A stretch of DNA of 41,801 nt from an uncultured bacterium (lineage in GTDB: Bacteria > Patescibacteriota > Saccharimonadia > Saccharimonadales > Saccharimonadaceae), in contig CAIPOF010000001.1 in the NCBI GenBank assembly GCA_903866605.1, positions 1 to 41,801 of the forward strand. The letters are read 5' to 3'. Positions 1 through 7,411 of the stretch are shown here, piece after piece (position 1 is the first letter of the stretch; every line of letters begins with the position of its first letter). A model generated the notes under the pieces. The model was not told the origin of the DNA. It saw only the letters and a program-made list of their open reading frames with translations, and searched no databases. A program made the position numbers and the translations under genes.

Positions 1-75
1 ATGGATGATAATACTGGTTGCTGGATAATTGTTTTATTAGTAGTAGTAGCAATTTTAATAAAATGGATAATTTAG
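1..75 (+). CDS. 24-residue single-pass membrane peptide
   Basis: A short reading frame of 24 residues begins MDDNTGCW and is followed by a hydrophobic run rich in I, V and L (residues 8-24), enough for one membrane helix. The start is supported by a strong ribosome binding site (GAGAGGAG) seen at the end of the window at 41649-41656, just after the stop of the 41300-41659 gene. The next small gene overlaps its 3' end. Function is unknown. It could be a small membrane effector or a holin-like peptide, but nothing identifies it beyond the single helix. Confidence 0.5.
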   Translation: MDDNTGCWIIVLLVVVAILIKWII

Positions 76-128
76 AAACACTATGTCTTAGATGTCACGG
101 TTTAATACACGGTAATAAGTTAGTTTAA
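63..128 (+). CDS. 21-residue Cys/His peptide with GLIHG motif
   Basis: This 21-residue frame overlaps the end of the preceding membrane peptide by 13 bases. It contains CLRCHGLIHG, a CxxC pair followed by GLIHG. The same GLIHG element follows a CC-x-C cluster in the next gene (171-350), so the two may be related metal-binding fragments. No clear ribosome binding site is visible, so translation would depend on coupling. It may be a remnant of a duplicated gene. Confidence 0.3.
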   Translation: MDNLETLCLRCHGLIHGNKLV

Positions 129-170
129 CAATCAATAAGTATGTTTAGAGATGTCTTGAGAGGAGACACG

Positions 171-350
171 ATGATAGACGGTAAGCAACGAATAGTCGCA
201 CCAGAGCAAGGTGAATGGGTGGATATAGACAAGAATTTTGAGATTCAATGTTGTGATTGCGGTTTAATTCATGGCTGGGAGTTACGGGTTCATAAAAATA
301 AAGTTCAATTAAGAGGTTGGAGGTTACAAGATGGACGAAAAAGCGATTGA
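171..350 (+). CDS. 59-residue Cys-cluster protein
   Basis: An upstream in-frame ATG exists at 141, but the ATG at 171 has a proper ribosome binding site (GAGAGGAG, 158-165) and is preferred, giving 59 residues. The centre holds IQCCDCGLIHGWEL, a cysteine cluster followed by the same GLIHG seen in the preceding 21-residue peptide. The rest is polar, ending RLQDGRKSD. It is probably a small zinc-binding phage protein of unknown role. The next gene starts inside its 3' end. Confidence 0.6.
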   Translation: MIDGKQRIVAPEQGEWVDIDKNFEIQCCDCGLIHGWELRVHKNKVQLRGWRLQDGRKSD

Positions 351-453
351 AGAATTTATTGGTGTTTGCAAAGTATGCGACAAAGAATTAGACAAAGATG
401 AACAATCGGTTCTGCCAAGATTAAATAACAATTTTAAACTTGACAAGCGGTAG
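331..453 (+). CDS. 40-residue CxxC protein
   Basis: The start codon overlaps the end of the preceding gene by 20 bases, with GGAGG at 320-324 as ribosome binding site. The product has one CxxC (VCKVC, residues 12-16) in an acidic context and a basic tail (KLDKR). With only one pair of ligands it could bind metal as a dimer. It is one of several tiny Cys-pair proteins in this part of the early unit. Function is unknown. Confidence 0.5.
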   Translation: MDEKAIEEFIGVCKVCDKELDKDEQSVLPRLNNNFKLDKR

Positions 454-498
454 GCTAAGTCTTTAAATAGAAATACCTATTCCTGCCAGTCTGTAACT

Positions 499-1029
499 AT
501 GTTGTCGGCTGGCAAAGAATGGAGGTTGTATCTAAAGATTTTATTACCCATCATGGTACTGGCCATCTCAAAACAGTTGTTATTCACGCCAGTTATGGGG
601 GCAGCAAAAACCGATAATACACCTACAGTAACAGACCAAGGAGATAATTACATCACAGCAAATCTAATAGTGGATACGGCAATCACTCCGCCAGACCCAC
701 CAATGGAAGTTGCTGATACTCGTTTCCCGTGGGGCTGGTGCACGTACTACGTGGCTTCTAGAACCAACGTACCGTGGACTGGCAACGCTGGAGAGTGGCT
801 TACTCAAGCCGAAGACTATCATTACAACACTGGTGGTGAACCTCAGACTGGGGCTATCCTCGTAGAAAACGTAGGACGTCTTGGTCACGTAGCCCTTGTT
901 GAAAGCGTTAATCGTTCTAATCATACCTTCACTATTTCAGAAATGAATTACAAAGGTTTTGGAATTGTTTCCGAGAGAACCTTACCTTTCAACTATGGGG
1001 CTATTAAAGGCTTCATTTACCAGAGTTAG
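499..1029 (+). CDS. Secreted or membrane-anchored CHAP-domain peptidoglycan hydrolase
   Basis: This is a predicted cysteine amidase/endopeptidase that cuts peptidoglycan. Residues 1-29 form a basic stretch then a hydrophobic segment (LKILLPIMVLAISKQLLF), a signal peptide or signal anchor; a possible cleavage site follows near VMGAA. The CHAP domain covers about 73-176: PWGWCTYYVA (Cys81 nucleophile), RLGHVALVESV (His130) and ISEMNYKG (Glu148/Asn150). The start is uncertain: ATG 499 lies in the loop of a small hairpin (484-489 with 509-514), and a good GGAGG at 521-525 sits downstream, touching an in-frame TTG at 526. It lies in the plus-strand unit, away from the late endolysin at 12127-12903, so it may act at another time or from outside the cell, for example against superinfecting phage or in early wall remodelling. 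Confidence 0.8.
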   Translation: MLSAGKEWRLYLKILLPIMVLAISKQLLFTPVMGAAKTDNTPTVTDQGDNYITANLIVDTAITPPDPPMEVADTRFPWGWCTYYVASRTNVPWTGNAGEWLTQAEDYHYNTGGEPQTGAILVENVGRLGHVALVESVNRSNHTFTISEMNYKGFGIVSERTLPFNYGAIKGFIYQS

Positions 1030-1083
1030 ACAGCACCTTATAATAAAATTACAATCTAGGGAAAATTGTTTTTTGCATAATCC

Positions 1084-1164
1084 GAATCACCAAACGGGAT
1101 ATTTGGTGGTTCTCGCCTAGGCCGTCAAGTTTTGTTTACCCCTTTCCTGGCGGTCCAAGCGAGA
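1084..1164 (+). promoter_or_regulatory. Structured 5' leader ahead of the 1187 gene
   Basis: The 157-base gap holds a hairpin of 11 bp (1084-1094 with 1102-1112, one U·G wobble, loop CGGGATA). Downstream, 1111-1115 can pair with 1160-1164, and 1114-1121 with 1146-1152 (one bulged base). The first and second structures share bases 1110-1112, so they may exclude each other. The strong AAAGGAGG of the next gene follows at 1175-1182. The wobble pair is valid only in plus-strand RNA. It resembles a cis-regulatory leader, but I do not recognise a riboswitch class. Confidence 0.45.
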
Positions 1165-1186
1165 ATAAATTAAAAAGGAGGTTTCA

Positions 1187-1423
1187 TTGAAGATTGTAGA
1201 CGAGTGTTTATTAATGAGACAGTGCTCACGCTTTGATAGTTGCTCGGCCCCGAAGTGTCCATTAGATTTTAAATACAAAAAGCGTGTTCGCTACACGGAA
1301 GACGATTATTGCACAATGCGTAAGAGCGTACTAAAAAGAATTGCTGGCGAATATTTACCAAAACTGCCTTGGATAGAGACTTTAGATAAAGTAAACACAC
1401 GAAAAGACATAAATAACAGGTAG
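1187..1423 (+). CDS. 78-residue Cys-rich protein, TTG start
   Basis: The frame opens with TTG at 1187, five bases after an excellent ribosome binding site (AAAGGAGG, 1175-1182); no in-frame ATG lies near. The N-terminal half has five cysteines (about residues 7, 13, 19, 24 and 42) with the phrase CSRFDSCSAPKCPLD, a spacing suggestive of zinc or iron-sulfur binding. The C-terminal half is basic. It is a small phage protein of unknown function. A structured leader precedes it, so expression may be controlled at the RNA level. Confidence 0.65.
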   Translation: MKIVDECLLMRQCSRFDSCSAPKCPLDFKYKKRVRYTEDDYCTMRKSVLKRIAGEYLPKLPWIETLDKVNTRKDINNR

Positions 1424-1492
1424 AGAACCGCTGGATAAAATGACTAACCTGAGGAATATAATCTAATTTTAAAAGACGCAAAAGAGGTAAAC

Positions 1493-1729
1493 TTGGATTT
1501 GATTAGAGACCTTCTACAACAGAAATTTAGTAAAAAGAAGACTAATAAAGTCTATTTGATTGCGTGCGACATAGCTAAGGCGACTGGAACCGCCCCGAAC
1601 CGCTGGCTGAGAATGGTTAAGAAAAACGAACACGCAGTCCAACGTGCTATGAATGATTTAAAAGAATCAGAAAATATTAGAAATAGAGCTGCGTATTTTT
1701 CGTGGCTCTACAAACACTATGACGTATGA
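1493..1729 (+). CDS. 78-residue basic protein, TTG start
   Basis: TTG at 1493 follows AAGAGGT (1482-1488), giving MDLIRDLLQQKFSKKK. The product is basic and predicted helical, with the segment LIACDIAKATGTAPNRWLRMVKKNE looking like a compact helical bundle that could bind nucleic acid; this is only an impression from residue pattern. The FmdB-like gene overlaps its 3' end. I do not recognise the family. Confidence 0.6.
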   Translation: MDLIRDLLQQKFSKKKTNKVYLIACDIAKATGTAPNRWLRMVKKNEHAVQRAMNDLKESENIRNRAAYFSWLYKHYDV

Positions 1730-1886
1730 TTATATTTGTAAAACCTGTGGTAAAGAGTTAGAAGTAAATCTAACAGTAGAACAATATCTTGAGTCAGAGA
1801 AACCAGTTTGTTGTGGCAAGGAAATGAAAAGAGTTTGGACAATATTAAAACTATTCACTGAGACTGGCAGTGGTATGATTAAGTGA
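1719..1886 (+). CDS. 55-residue FmdB-like zinc-ribbon protein
   Basis: The frame overlaps the preceding gene by 11 bases. It begins MTYDYICKTCGKELEV and continues to CCGKEMKRVW. This is the pattern of the FmdB-type zinc ribbon: a YxYxC start, CxxCG, then a second Cys pair followed by a K/R-R-V-W/F strand. Such proteins are small zinc-binding regulators of mostly unknown target. It is the last gene of the plus-strand unit; one base separates its stop from the stop of the converging 1394-residue virion protein. Confidence 0.65.
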   Translation: MTYDYICKTCGKELEVNLTVEQYLESEKPVCCGKEMKRVWTILKLFTETGSGMIK

Positions 1887-1887
1887 T

Positions 1888-4800
1888 TTAGTTCTTTGGT
1901 TTATAGTTCTTCCAAATATCTTTAAAATATTCTGTCGACTGTTCTGTAATTAAATTATTGTCTTGGACATATTTATAATATGCCTGTCTCTTGTTCTCTG
2001 GCATATCATTTATAATATTATATAGAGTGAAGGCTTTAGTCATATCATTAATGCCTAAATCTTTGACCGCACTATTTATATCTGCAGCTTTTTCATCATC
2101 ATTCTCTCCGCTATACTTTGGGTTATTCATTGCATCACTAATAGCTTTTTTCACAGACGGACCAGCGTTCCTAGTTATAATATCAATTTGGGATGGTGTT
2201 AATGTAGACTTCCTCATTTCCGTACCAGAACCTATAGTTTGGTTTTTACTAACTAAGCCTAAAGATATTTTCGCTCCACTATCTTTTAGCCTTTGGAGTT
2301 CTCTTGTCCCTGGGCTTGAACGGTCATCAGACGGATAAGTCGGGTCAAGTAGAGCAGCCACCGTGCCAGTCGCTTTTGGTATAGGCTCACCAGTAAAATC
2401 AACTTTCTGTGGCAGATGATTTCTTAAACCTGGAATTTTACTTTTAATCTCATCTAAAACAGTATTTGTTTCTCTTTGCCAATGGTCTATACCGCTAGCG
2501 ATATTAGAAACTGCGACTGGGACCAATGAACCAGCATACTGTTTTAATAGTCCTTCCTGTTTCCCAGACGGGTCTTGTAAGGCGGCTATAATAGCGTTCA
2601 CATCTTGGACATATGGTGCGTTAGTAACACCTTGTTCGGCTGAGATACTGGCAGAACCTAGACCCTTTAGAATATTACCAGCGTTTTGTTTAGTCCCTTG
2701 CATACCACTGGCGAAGTTGGCCCCGATAAGCATAATATCACCAATGTAGCCGATAGAGTTTAACTGTCTCCAATGACCTCCGATTTTAATAGAGTTTTCT
2801 GTTCGACCTTCTTTGGCCCAAAGTGCTCGTTCTGTCGGGTCTGTCGGGTAACCTAAACTAATATTATTCTTCATAAACGCTTCATAGCCAAGAACTGCTA
2901 CACCAATTCCAGTTATACTTCTAGCCTCTTTCTGAGTGAAGTCTCTAGTATCAAAAGTACCAGTTCTAACTTTATCCATTGCTGATTCGAATATAGCTTT
3001 CGGTATACCTATCGGAGAGTAGTCAATAATCTTCATAGCAATAGATGATGGTATCTGAGAGAAAGGTATAGCGTACCCACCTGCGTTACCAGCTGGTTTA
3101 AAACCACGTTTAATACCAGATAGGATTTTAGATAAAACTGTCTGGTTCTGGAAAGTAGTATATCTTGCTTCGACATTAGCCCTCAGAGCCGCACCCTCTG
3201 GCGTGTTTCTACCATACTTAAATAAGTTCTCATCATCATCTGGGTGTTCGGCTGCGTACTTAGAAGCTTTACCGACAAAGTCAGTGATAAAGTTTTCTCT
3301 TTCAGCACCTTTTAAGCTTTGGTTTATGGCTTCAGTTGAAGCCATATCAAATAAGCTATTAAGATGTTGCGAGCCGAAGAATGGTTTGTATAGAGAACCG
3401 TGGAGTCTTTGGACACCTTTGGTATAAGCGTCGAATATCTTACCAGCGAAACTATCTCCGTAGTTAGTTCTATTCATAAAGTCCTGAGCATAACCGCCTG
3501 AGCCAGGGGCATTGTATCCGTGCAAAAAGTTATCAACAGCATCTCCGACACCCTTCATAGCACCGCCCCACATACCACGTAATGTAAAAGATATAGTTCT
3601 CTTTTTTTCTCCTATATTTAAAAAGTCTGGCATAACTTTGTTATAACCGACCCTAGTTATATCAAGTCCAGTGGCTACTACATCTTTAGTCTTTTCCATT
3701 ACGTTACTGGCAGTATGAGATACGATAATTTTTCCTGGAGTTCTAAGAGCGGTAAGTAATCCCGTTTTCCATACATCAAAAGCCCTGTCGCTGAAAGAGC
3801 TAGGGATTAATTTTGCGATATATTCTTTTAACTTATCTTGGGCTACGCTTTTATCACGTCCAGCGGCCATATTTTGTACTCTTTCAGCTTCTTCACTAAT
3901 ATATTTGGAATCAGATTCATTTAGATGTGGAATACGGAGTTTGGCTGCGGCTAAGTCTCTATAATCTTTATCGTTTAAAGCACCAGTGTTAACCAACTTA
4001 TATACTTTCTCCATAAATGTATCTTGAGTTTTACCTTTAGGGGCCTTAGAGGCGAGTTGTCTTAGCACTGAAGCCTTAGCCTCGTTCATCTGAGTTTTTA
4101 ACTCGTCAGCAGCTAATTTAGAGAAATGGTCAGCAGCCTCGGGAGTGAACCCTTCTTGAACCATTTTCTGGACAATATCAGAAGCAGCAGTCTTTTGCTC
4201 AGCAATACTGCGAGTCACAATGTCTCTAAGCTTCACTCCTTGGCTAGCGAGTTCCTGTTTCACAGCCTTAGTCACAGTGCTAGATGAGACGGGTGGATTA
4301 GCTTCGCTCTTTTCGTATTCTTCCAAGGCGTCTAGTATCTCAGGATTATCAGCAAACTTTTCTTGGACTACGCCTTTAGCCATCTCGTAAACACTTTTAG
4401 CGGTTTCATCTTTGCTGAACATATCTTTGATAAGTGATAGAGCTGATTTAGGAATAGATGTTACTTTCCCTTTTTCTGGTAAACTCTGCTTGGCAATCTT
4501 AAATAACTCATTTACTAAATCATTTACTTTGGCTTTCTTCTTGGCTGGCGACATCTCATTAATAACTTTAGAACCCAGTTTATTAGCGTCTTTAGCAGTT
4601 TGGTCAGCCTCACTCACAACCTTTTCTGAAGTTACCCTGGCACCGCCCTTAATCTTCTCCCCAGCTTTAGCAACAGCCTCAGCTATCTTATCAGTGACAT
4701 TTTTTACTACTTCACTTGGTTTAACTGTTGGTTTACCGTCAAGACTTATCTCGGTAGGCAGTGTCGGATGTTCGATAGAACCCTTAATATCTGAGACAAC

Positions 4801-6072
4801 TTTATCTATTTGGTCTGCCCTGGTATCCTGGGCTTTGTTAATTAGCTTTGTACTATATGCTAATATACCCTCAGGTGAGAGTGCGTTTAGAATAGTGGCG
4901 GCCTGTATAGCTCTACCATGCTCAGTTAGGTTTTGGGCTACCATATCAGCGACTTGGGCGGCACTATCAAATCGTTTGTTCTTTTGGAAAAAGTCTATTA
5001 AATGTATTCCAGTGGCTATGCCTTTATCATCTAACATACTTTTAAACCCACTCCAACCACTAGTTTTAGAGATTATACTATTAAATGCTTTCTCAGGGTC
5101 ATCATTTACAAACTTAGCAGCTTCATCAGAAAGCTTCTGAGTGTCTCGTGGCATATACTTAGAGTTAGGGTTCTGGTTAATAATATTTTTAAGTTCATCC
5201 TCAATATTTTGAGAGCTTTTTAGTGTGTCTACAAAACCTCTGTTTTTAAGTAATGGGTACTTAGCTAGTATATCAGCAACCTCTTTTGGTTTATTAGCAT
5301 ATTGGCTAAGAACCTTACTCATAATCGGTAAATCTTCTTGTTTGACTAACTTACCCATTTCGAGTAGCTTTGAAACATCTTCTAGTGATTTACTCTTAGA
5401 TATTTGATTGATTATAGTTTTGAGGCTAGACGCCTCTTCCTCAGGGTTTATCTTTCCCTCTGAACCAATAACAAATGGGAAAGCTAAATTAGCAGCGGCA
5501 CTAGCGATTGGATTTTTTATATTTAAGGCTTTACCTATATTAGAATTACCAGACTCAAAGTTCTTAACAGTTTGATTAAGTTGATTAACATTTGGATTAG
5601 TTATCTTCTCAGCAGAACCCATAGCCAAAGCAGAAGCAGCGTTGAAACCAACTCCAACTGGTGTTGCGTTAAAAGCTGCCTGAGCACCTCCCAATAAACT
5701 CTCTAGTTTACCAGTAGGTTTAGGAGGCAAGTCTCCGACAATACCACTTTGCTCATCTCCTTTTTTTGGCAGAAGAAACTTCCCAAGTGGGCTAGTAATA
5801 TTTTTGTTTATATACTTAGGGACAATATTGGCAGCGTTATAAGCAATGTTACCTGGTTTATTAAATGATGTATTTGTTTTATCAGCAAGACCCCTAGCTA
5901 TTTGGTTAGGTACTTCTTCTAGTCTCTGTAATGGTCCTGGATTATATTGGCTTATTGTTCCCCCTGGGACCATCTTCCCATTAACATTCACCATAGGAAA
6001 ACTAGGAGCAGCTGGTTTGGGCTTATTAGTTTTACCTCTAAGATTATTAAGCCAATCTTGGATAACTGACAT
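1888..6072 (-). CDS. Large internal virion / DNA-ejection protein (1394 aa)
   Basis: This is the largest gene and the last of the late unit, the usual place of podophage ejection proteins. The protein is mostly helical, with an Ala/Lys/Glu-rich coiled-coil region (about 470-760). A segment near 790-830 (WKTGLLTALRTPGKIIVSH, then ASNVME) resembles the conserved block seen in very large phage virion and polyvalent proteins. A hydrophobic stretch near residue 1050 (ITGIGVAVLGYEAF) could insert in membrane. No lytic transglycosylase or protease motif is evident. By size and position it most likely enters the cell with the DNA. The neighbour at 6091-7137 is a Q-rich partner of similar likely role. 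The start is preceded by AGAGGAG and is sound. Confidence 0.7.
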   Translation of the reverse strand: MSVIQDWLNNLRGKTNKPKPAAPSFPMVNVNGKMVPGGTISQYNPGPLQRLEEVPNQIARGLADKTNTSFNKPGNIAYNAANIVPKYINKNITSPLGKFLLPKKGDEQSGIVGDLPPKPTGKLESLLGGAQAAFNATPVGVGFNAASALAMGSAEKITNPNVNQLNQTVKNFESGNSNIGKALNIKNPIASAAANLAFPFVIGSEGKINPEEEASSLKTIINQISKSKSLEDVSKLLEMGKLVKQEDLPIMSKVLSQYANKPKEVADILAKYPLLKNRGFVDTLKSSQNIEDELKNIINQNPNSKYMPRDTQKLSDEAAKFVNDDPEKAFNSIISKTSGWSGFKSMLDDKGIATGIHLIDFFQKNKRFDSAAQVADMVAQNLTEHGRAIQAATILNALSPEGILAYSTKLINKAQDTRADQIDKVVSDIKGSIEHPTLPTEISLDGKPTVKPSEVVKNVTDKIAEAVAKAGEKIKGGARVTSEKVVSEADQTAKDANKLGSKVINEMSPAKKKAKVNDLVNELFKIAKQSLPEKGKVTSIPKSALSLIKDMFSKDETAKSVYEMAKGVVQEKFADNPEILDALEEYEKSEANPPVSSSTVTKAVKQELASQGVKLRDIVTRSIAEQKTAASDIVQKMVQEGFTPEAADHFSKLAADELKTQMNEAKASVLRQLASKAPKGKTQDTFMEKVYKLVNTGALNDKDYRDLAAAKLRIPHLNESDSKYISEEAERVQNMAAGRDKSVAQDKLKEYIAKLIPSSFSDRAFDVWKTGLLTALRTPGKIIVSHTASNVMEKTKDVVATGLDITRVGYNKVMPDFLNIGEKKRTISFTLRGMWGGAMKGVGDAVDNFLHGYNAPGSGGYAQDFMNRTNYGDSFAGKIFDAYTKGVQRLHGSLYKPFFGSQHLNSLFDMASTEAINQSLKGAERENFITDFVGKASKYAAEHPDDDENLFKYGRNTPEGAALRANVEARYTTFQNQTVLSKILSGIKRGFKPAGNAGGYAIPFSQIPSSIAMKIIDYSPIGIPKAIFESAMDKVRTGTFDTRDFTQKEARSITGIGVAVLGYEAFMKNNISLGYPTDPTERALWAKEGRTENSIKIGGHWRQLNSIGYIGDIMLIGANFASGMQGTKQNAGNILKGLGSASISAEQGVTNAPYVQDVNAIIAALQDPSGKQEGLLKQYAGSLVPVAVSNIASGIDHWQRETNTVLDEIKSKIPGLRNHLPQKVDFTGEPIPKATGTVAALLDPTYPSDDRSSPGTRELQRLKDSGAKISLGLVSKNQTIGSGTEMRKSTLTPSQIDIITRNAGPSVKKAISDAMNNPKYSGENDDEKAADINSAVKDLGINDMTKAFTLYNIINDMPENKRQAYYKYVQDNNLITEQSTEYFKDIWKNYKPKN

Positions 6073-6090
6073 TGGTTACTCCTCTATACT

Positions 6091-7137
6091 TTAATTGGTT
6101 TTGTTAGGGTCGAATTTGTCAGCGGAAGAACTGCTAGTAGAACTACTGTACTTATTTCTATATTGACTTTGTAACGTAGCCCAACCACCATTAACACCTA
6201 GGTAATTATCAATATCTTCATTAGACATAACTGTTACAGGGAAGATAGCTCTAATCTTATTCCAAGAATTAGCCCACGATTGTCGCAAATCTGCTTCATT
6301 AAGTTTTGGGTTATTAAATATATTAGTTATATCTGCTGAGGCTTTAGTCGTTAAAGAATTTAGTGTAGTTACTTGTGATTTGTCTATTGTGGCACCAGTC
6401 CCAGGTACGGTAATAGACCCAGCAGCTGTCCCACCACCACTCGCAGTCTGAGCCTTATACATAGCCATCTGTTCGTCAAACTGTTGCTGTTGGACAGTAG
6501 CCTGTTTTTCTGCTAAGTCTTGGTTCTGTTGATACTGGATACCTGCCTCACCTATTTGGGCGATTTGTTGTTGAGCAGATTGTTGAGCAGCAGCCTGTTG
6601 AGAAATAATACTAGCAATAGAATTTTGGATTTGGTTTTCCTCAGAACTCTCATTAGAGGCTAATACATTCTGTTGTTGAGCTAAATATTGATTAGATTGG
6701 TTGGTTATATTTTGTTGAGCGGCCATCTCTGGAGTACCTTGAGCTGAAGCGACACCAGCGGCAGCGGCTTGTGCCTTGGATTGGCCCAGAGAACCTTTTA
6801 GCTGAGTAGTAACCTGGTCATTAAGATTCTGAAGTAGACTAGCATATCTTTGTTGAATTTGAGGTAGTTCAGAGTTTAACGTCTTTAACTCTGGAGCATA
6901 AGTATCAGGTATATTCTTTAATGCTTTTTCTTGCTGGGCCATTAAATCGGCAGTAGGGCCATATTGAGAATTACTAGACCCACTTGAAGCTGGTTTAGTT
7001 AGACTATTTTGAGCGGTCATGCCACCGCTAGTCACACCGTAAGCAGATGCTAGACCAGGATTTTTGGCTAATGCTCTTTGGTTATAGGCTGATAATCCTG
7101 ATGCTTGACCATTAGTTGATTTTGGAAGTGTTGCCAT
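6091..7137 (-). CDS. Gln-rich internal virion protein (348 aa)
   Basis: The protein is very rich in Q, A and S. A long coiled-coil region (about 65-235) has runs such as SQQAAAQQSAQQQIAQIGEA, flanked by a low-complexity N-terminus and a Ser-rich C-terminus (SSSTSSSSA). It lies between the propeller protein and the large ejection protein, where small internal core or ejection proteins sit in short-tailed phages. No enzymatic motif is visible. I infer a structural role inside the capsid or in the ejected channel. Its start has TAGGAGAA upstream. Confidence 0.6.
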   Translation of the reverse strand: MATLPKSTNGQASGLSAYNQRALAKNPGLASAYGVTSGGMTAQNSLTKPASSGSSNSQYGPTADLMAQQEKALKNIPDTYAPELKTLNSELPQIQQRYASLLQNLNDQVTTQLKGSLGQSKAQAAAAGVASAQGTPEMAAQQNITNQSNQYLAQQQNVLASNESSEENQIQNSIASIISQQAAAQQSAQQQIAQIGEAGIQYQQNQDLAEKQATVQQQQFDEQMAMYKAQTASGGGTAAGSITVPGTGATIDKSQVTTLNSLTTKASADITNIFNNPKLNEADLRQSWANSWNKIRAIFPVTVMSNEDIDNYLGVNGGWATLQSQYRNKYSSSTSSSSADKFDPNKTN

Positions 7138-7147
7138 AGTTATTCTC

Positions 7148-7411
7148 CTAGGTGGCCTGGGTTATCCCGACCACTACTCCGTTTTGAATTGATATTGTGC
7201 CTGTCTGACCGCCAGGGTTTATCGGACCACCTACATTATATGAACCATCTTGGAATCCACCAGTAATCATTGAACTTGGGATACTTTCAATTACATTCGC
7301 TACATTATTAGCAGGTATAACATATGTCATTGTTTTTAATGGGTTTCGGCAGTATTGGTCATACCCATAATCTGTATAAGTTTTAGGAGATTGCTGCTGA
7401 TTCTGGTTCAT
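7148..7411 (-). CDS. 87-residue small virion-associated protein
   Basis: The start overlaps the stop of the 489-residue nozzle-like gene by 4 bases, so the two are translationally coupled. The N-terminus is NQNQQQ-rich; the remainder is Gly/Ile/Val-rich with a repeated pattern (GGFQDGSYNVGGPINPGGQ) that looks like short beta strands. It may be a small tail or head-tail accessory protein. I do not recognise the family. Confidence 0.55.
   Translation of the reverse strand: MNQNQQQSPKTYTDYGYDQYCRNPLKTMTYVIPANNVANVIESIPSSMITGGFQDGSYNVGGPINPGGQTGTISIQNGVVVGITQAT

Larger units (their letters stand above)
1..141. repeat. Left copy of the 141-bp terminal direct repeat
   Basis: Bases 1-141 are identical to 41661-41801. 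The repeat carries two tiny genes (1-75 and 63-128), so their second copies lie at 41661-41735 and 41723-41788. An exact overlap of 141 bases is what a de Bruijn assembler with k=141 leaves on a circular contig, so it is more likely an assembly overlap than a biological terminal repeat. Either way the genome is closed, with a unit length of about 41,660 bp. Confidence 0.95.

Noticed and set aside
4412-5140. 242-codon frame on the plus strand opposite the large virion protein
   Set aside because: It is a mirror of Ala/Lys/Glu-rich coding sequence, hence rich in Leu/Ser/Phe, and has no ribosome binding site. It is a shadow of the sense gene.
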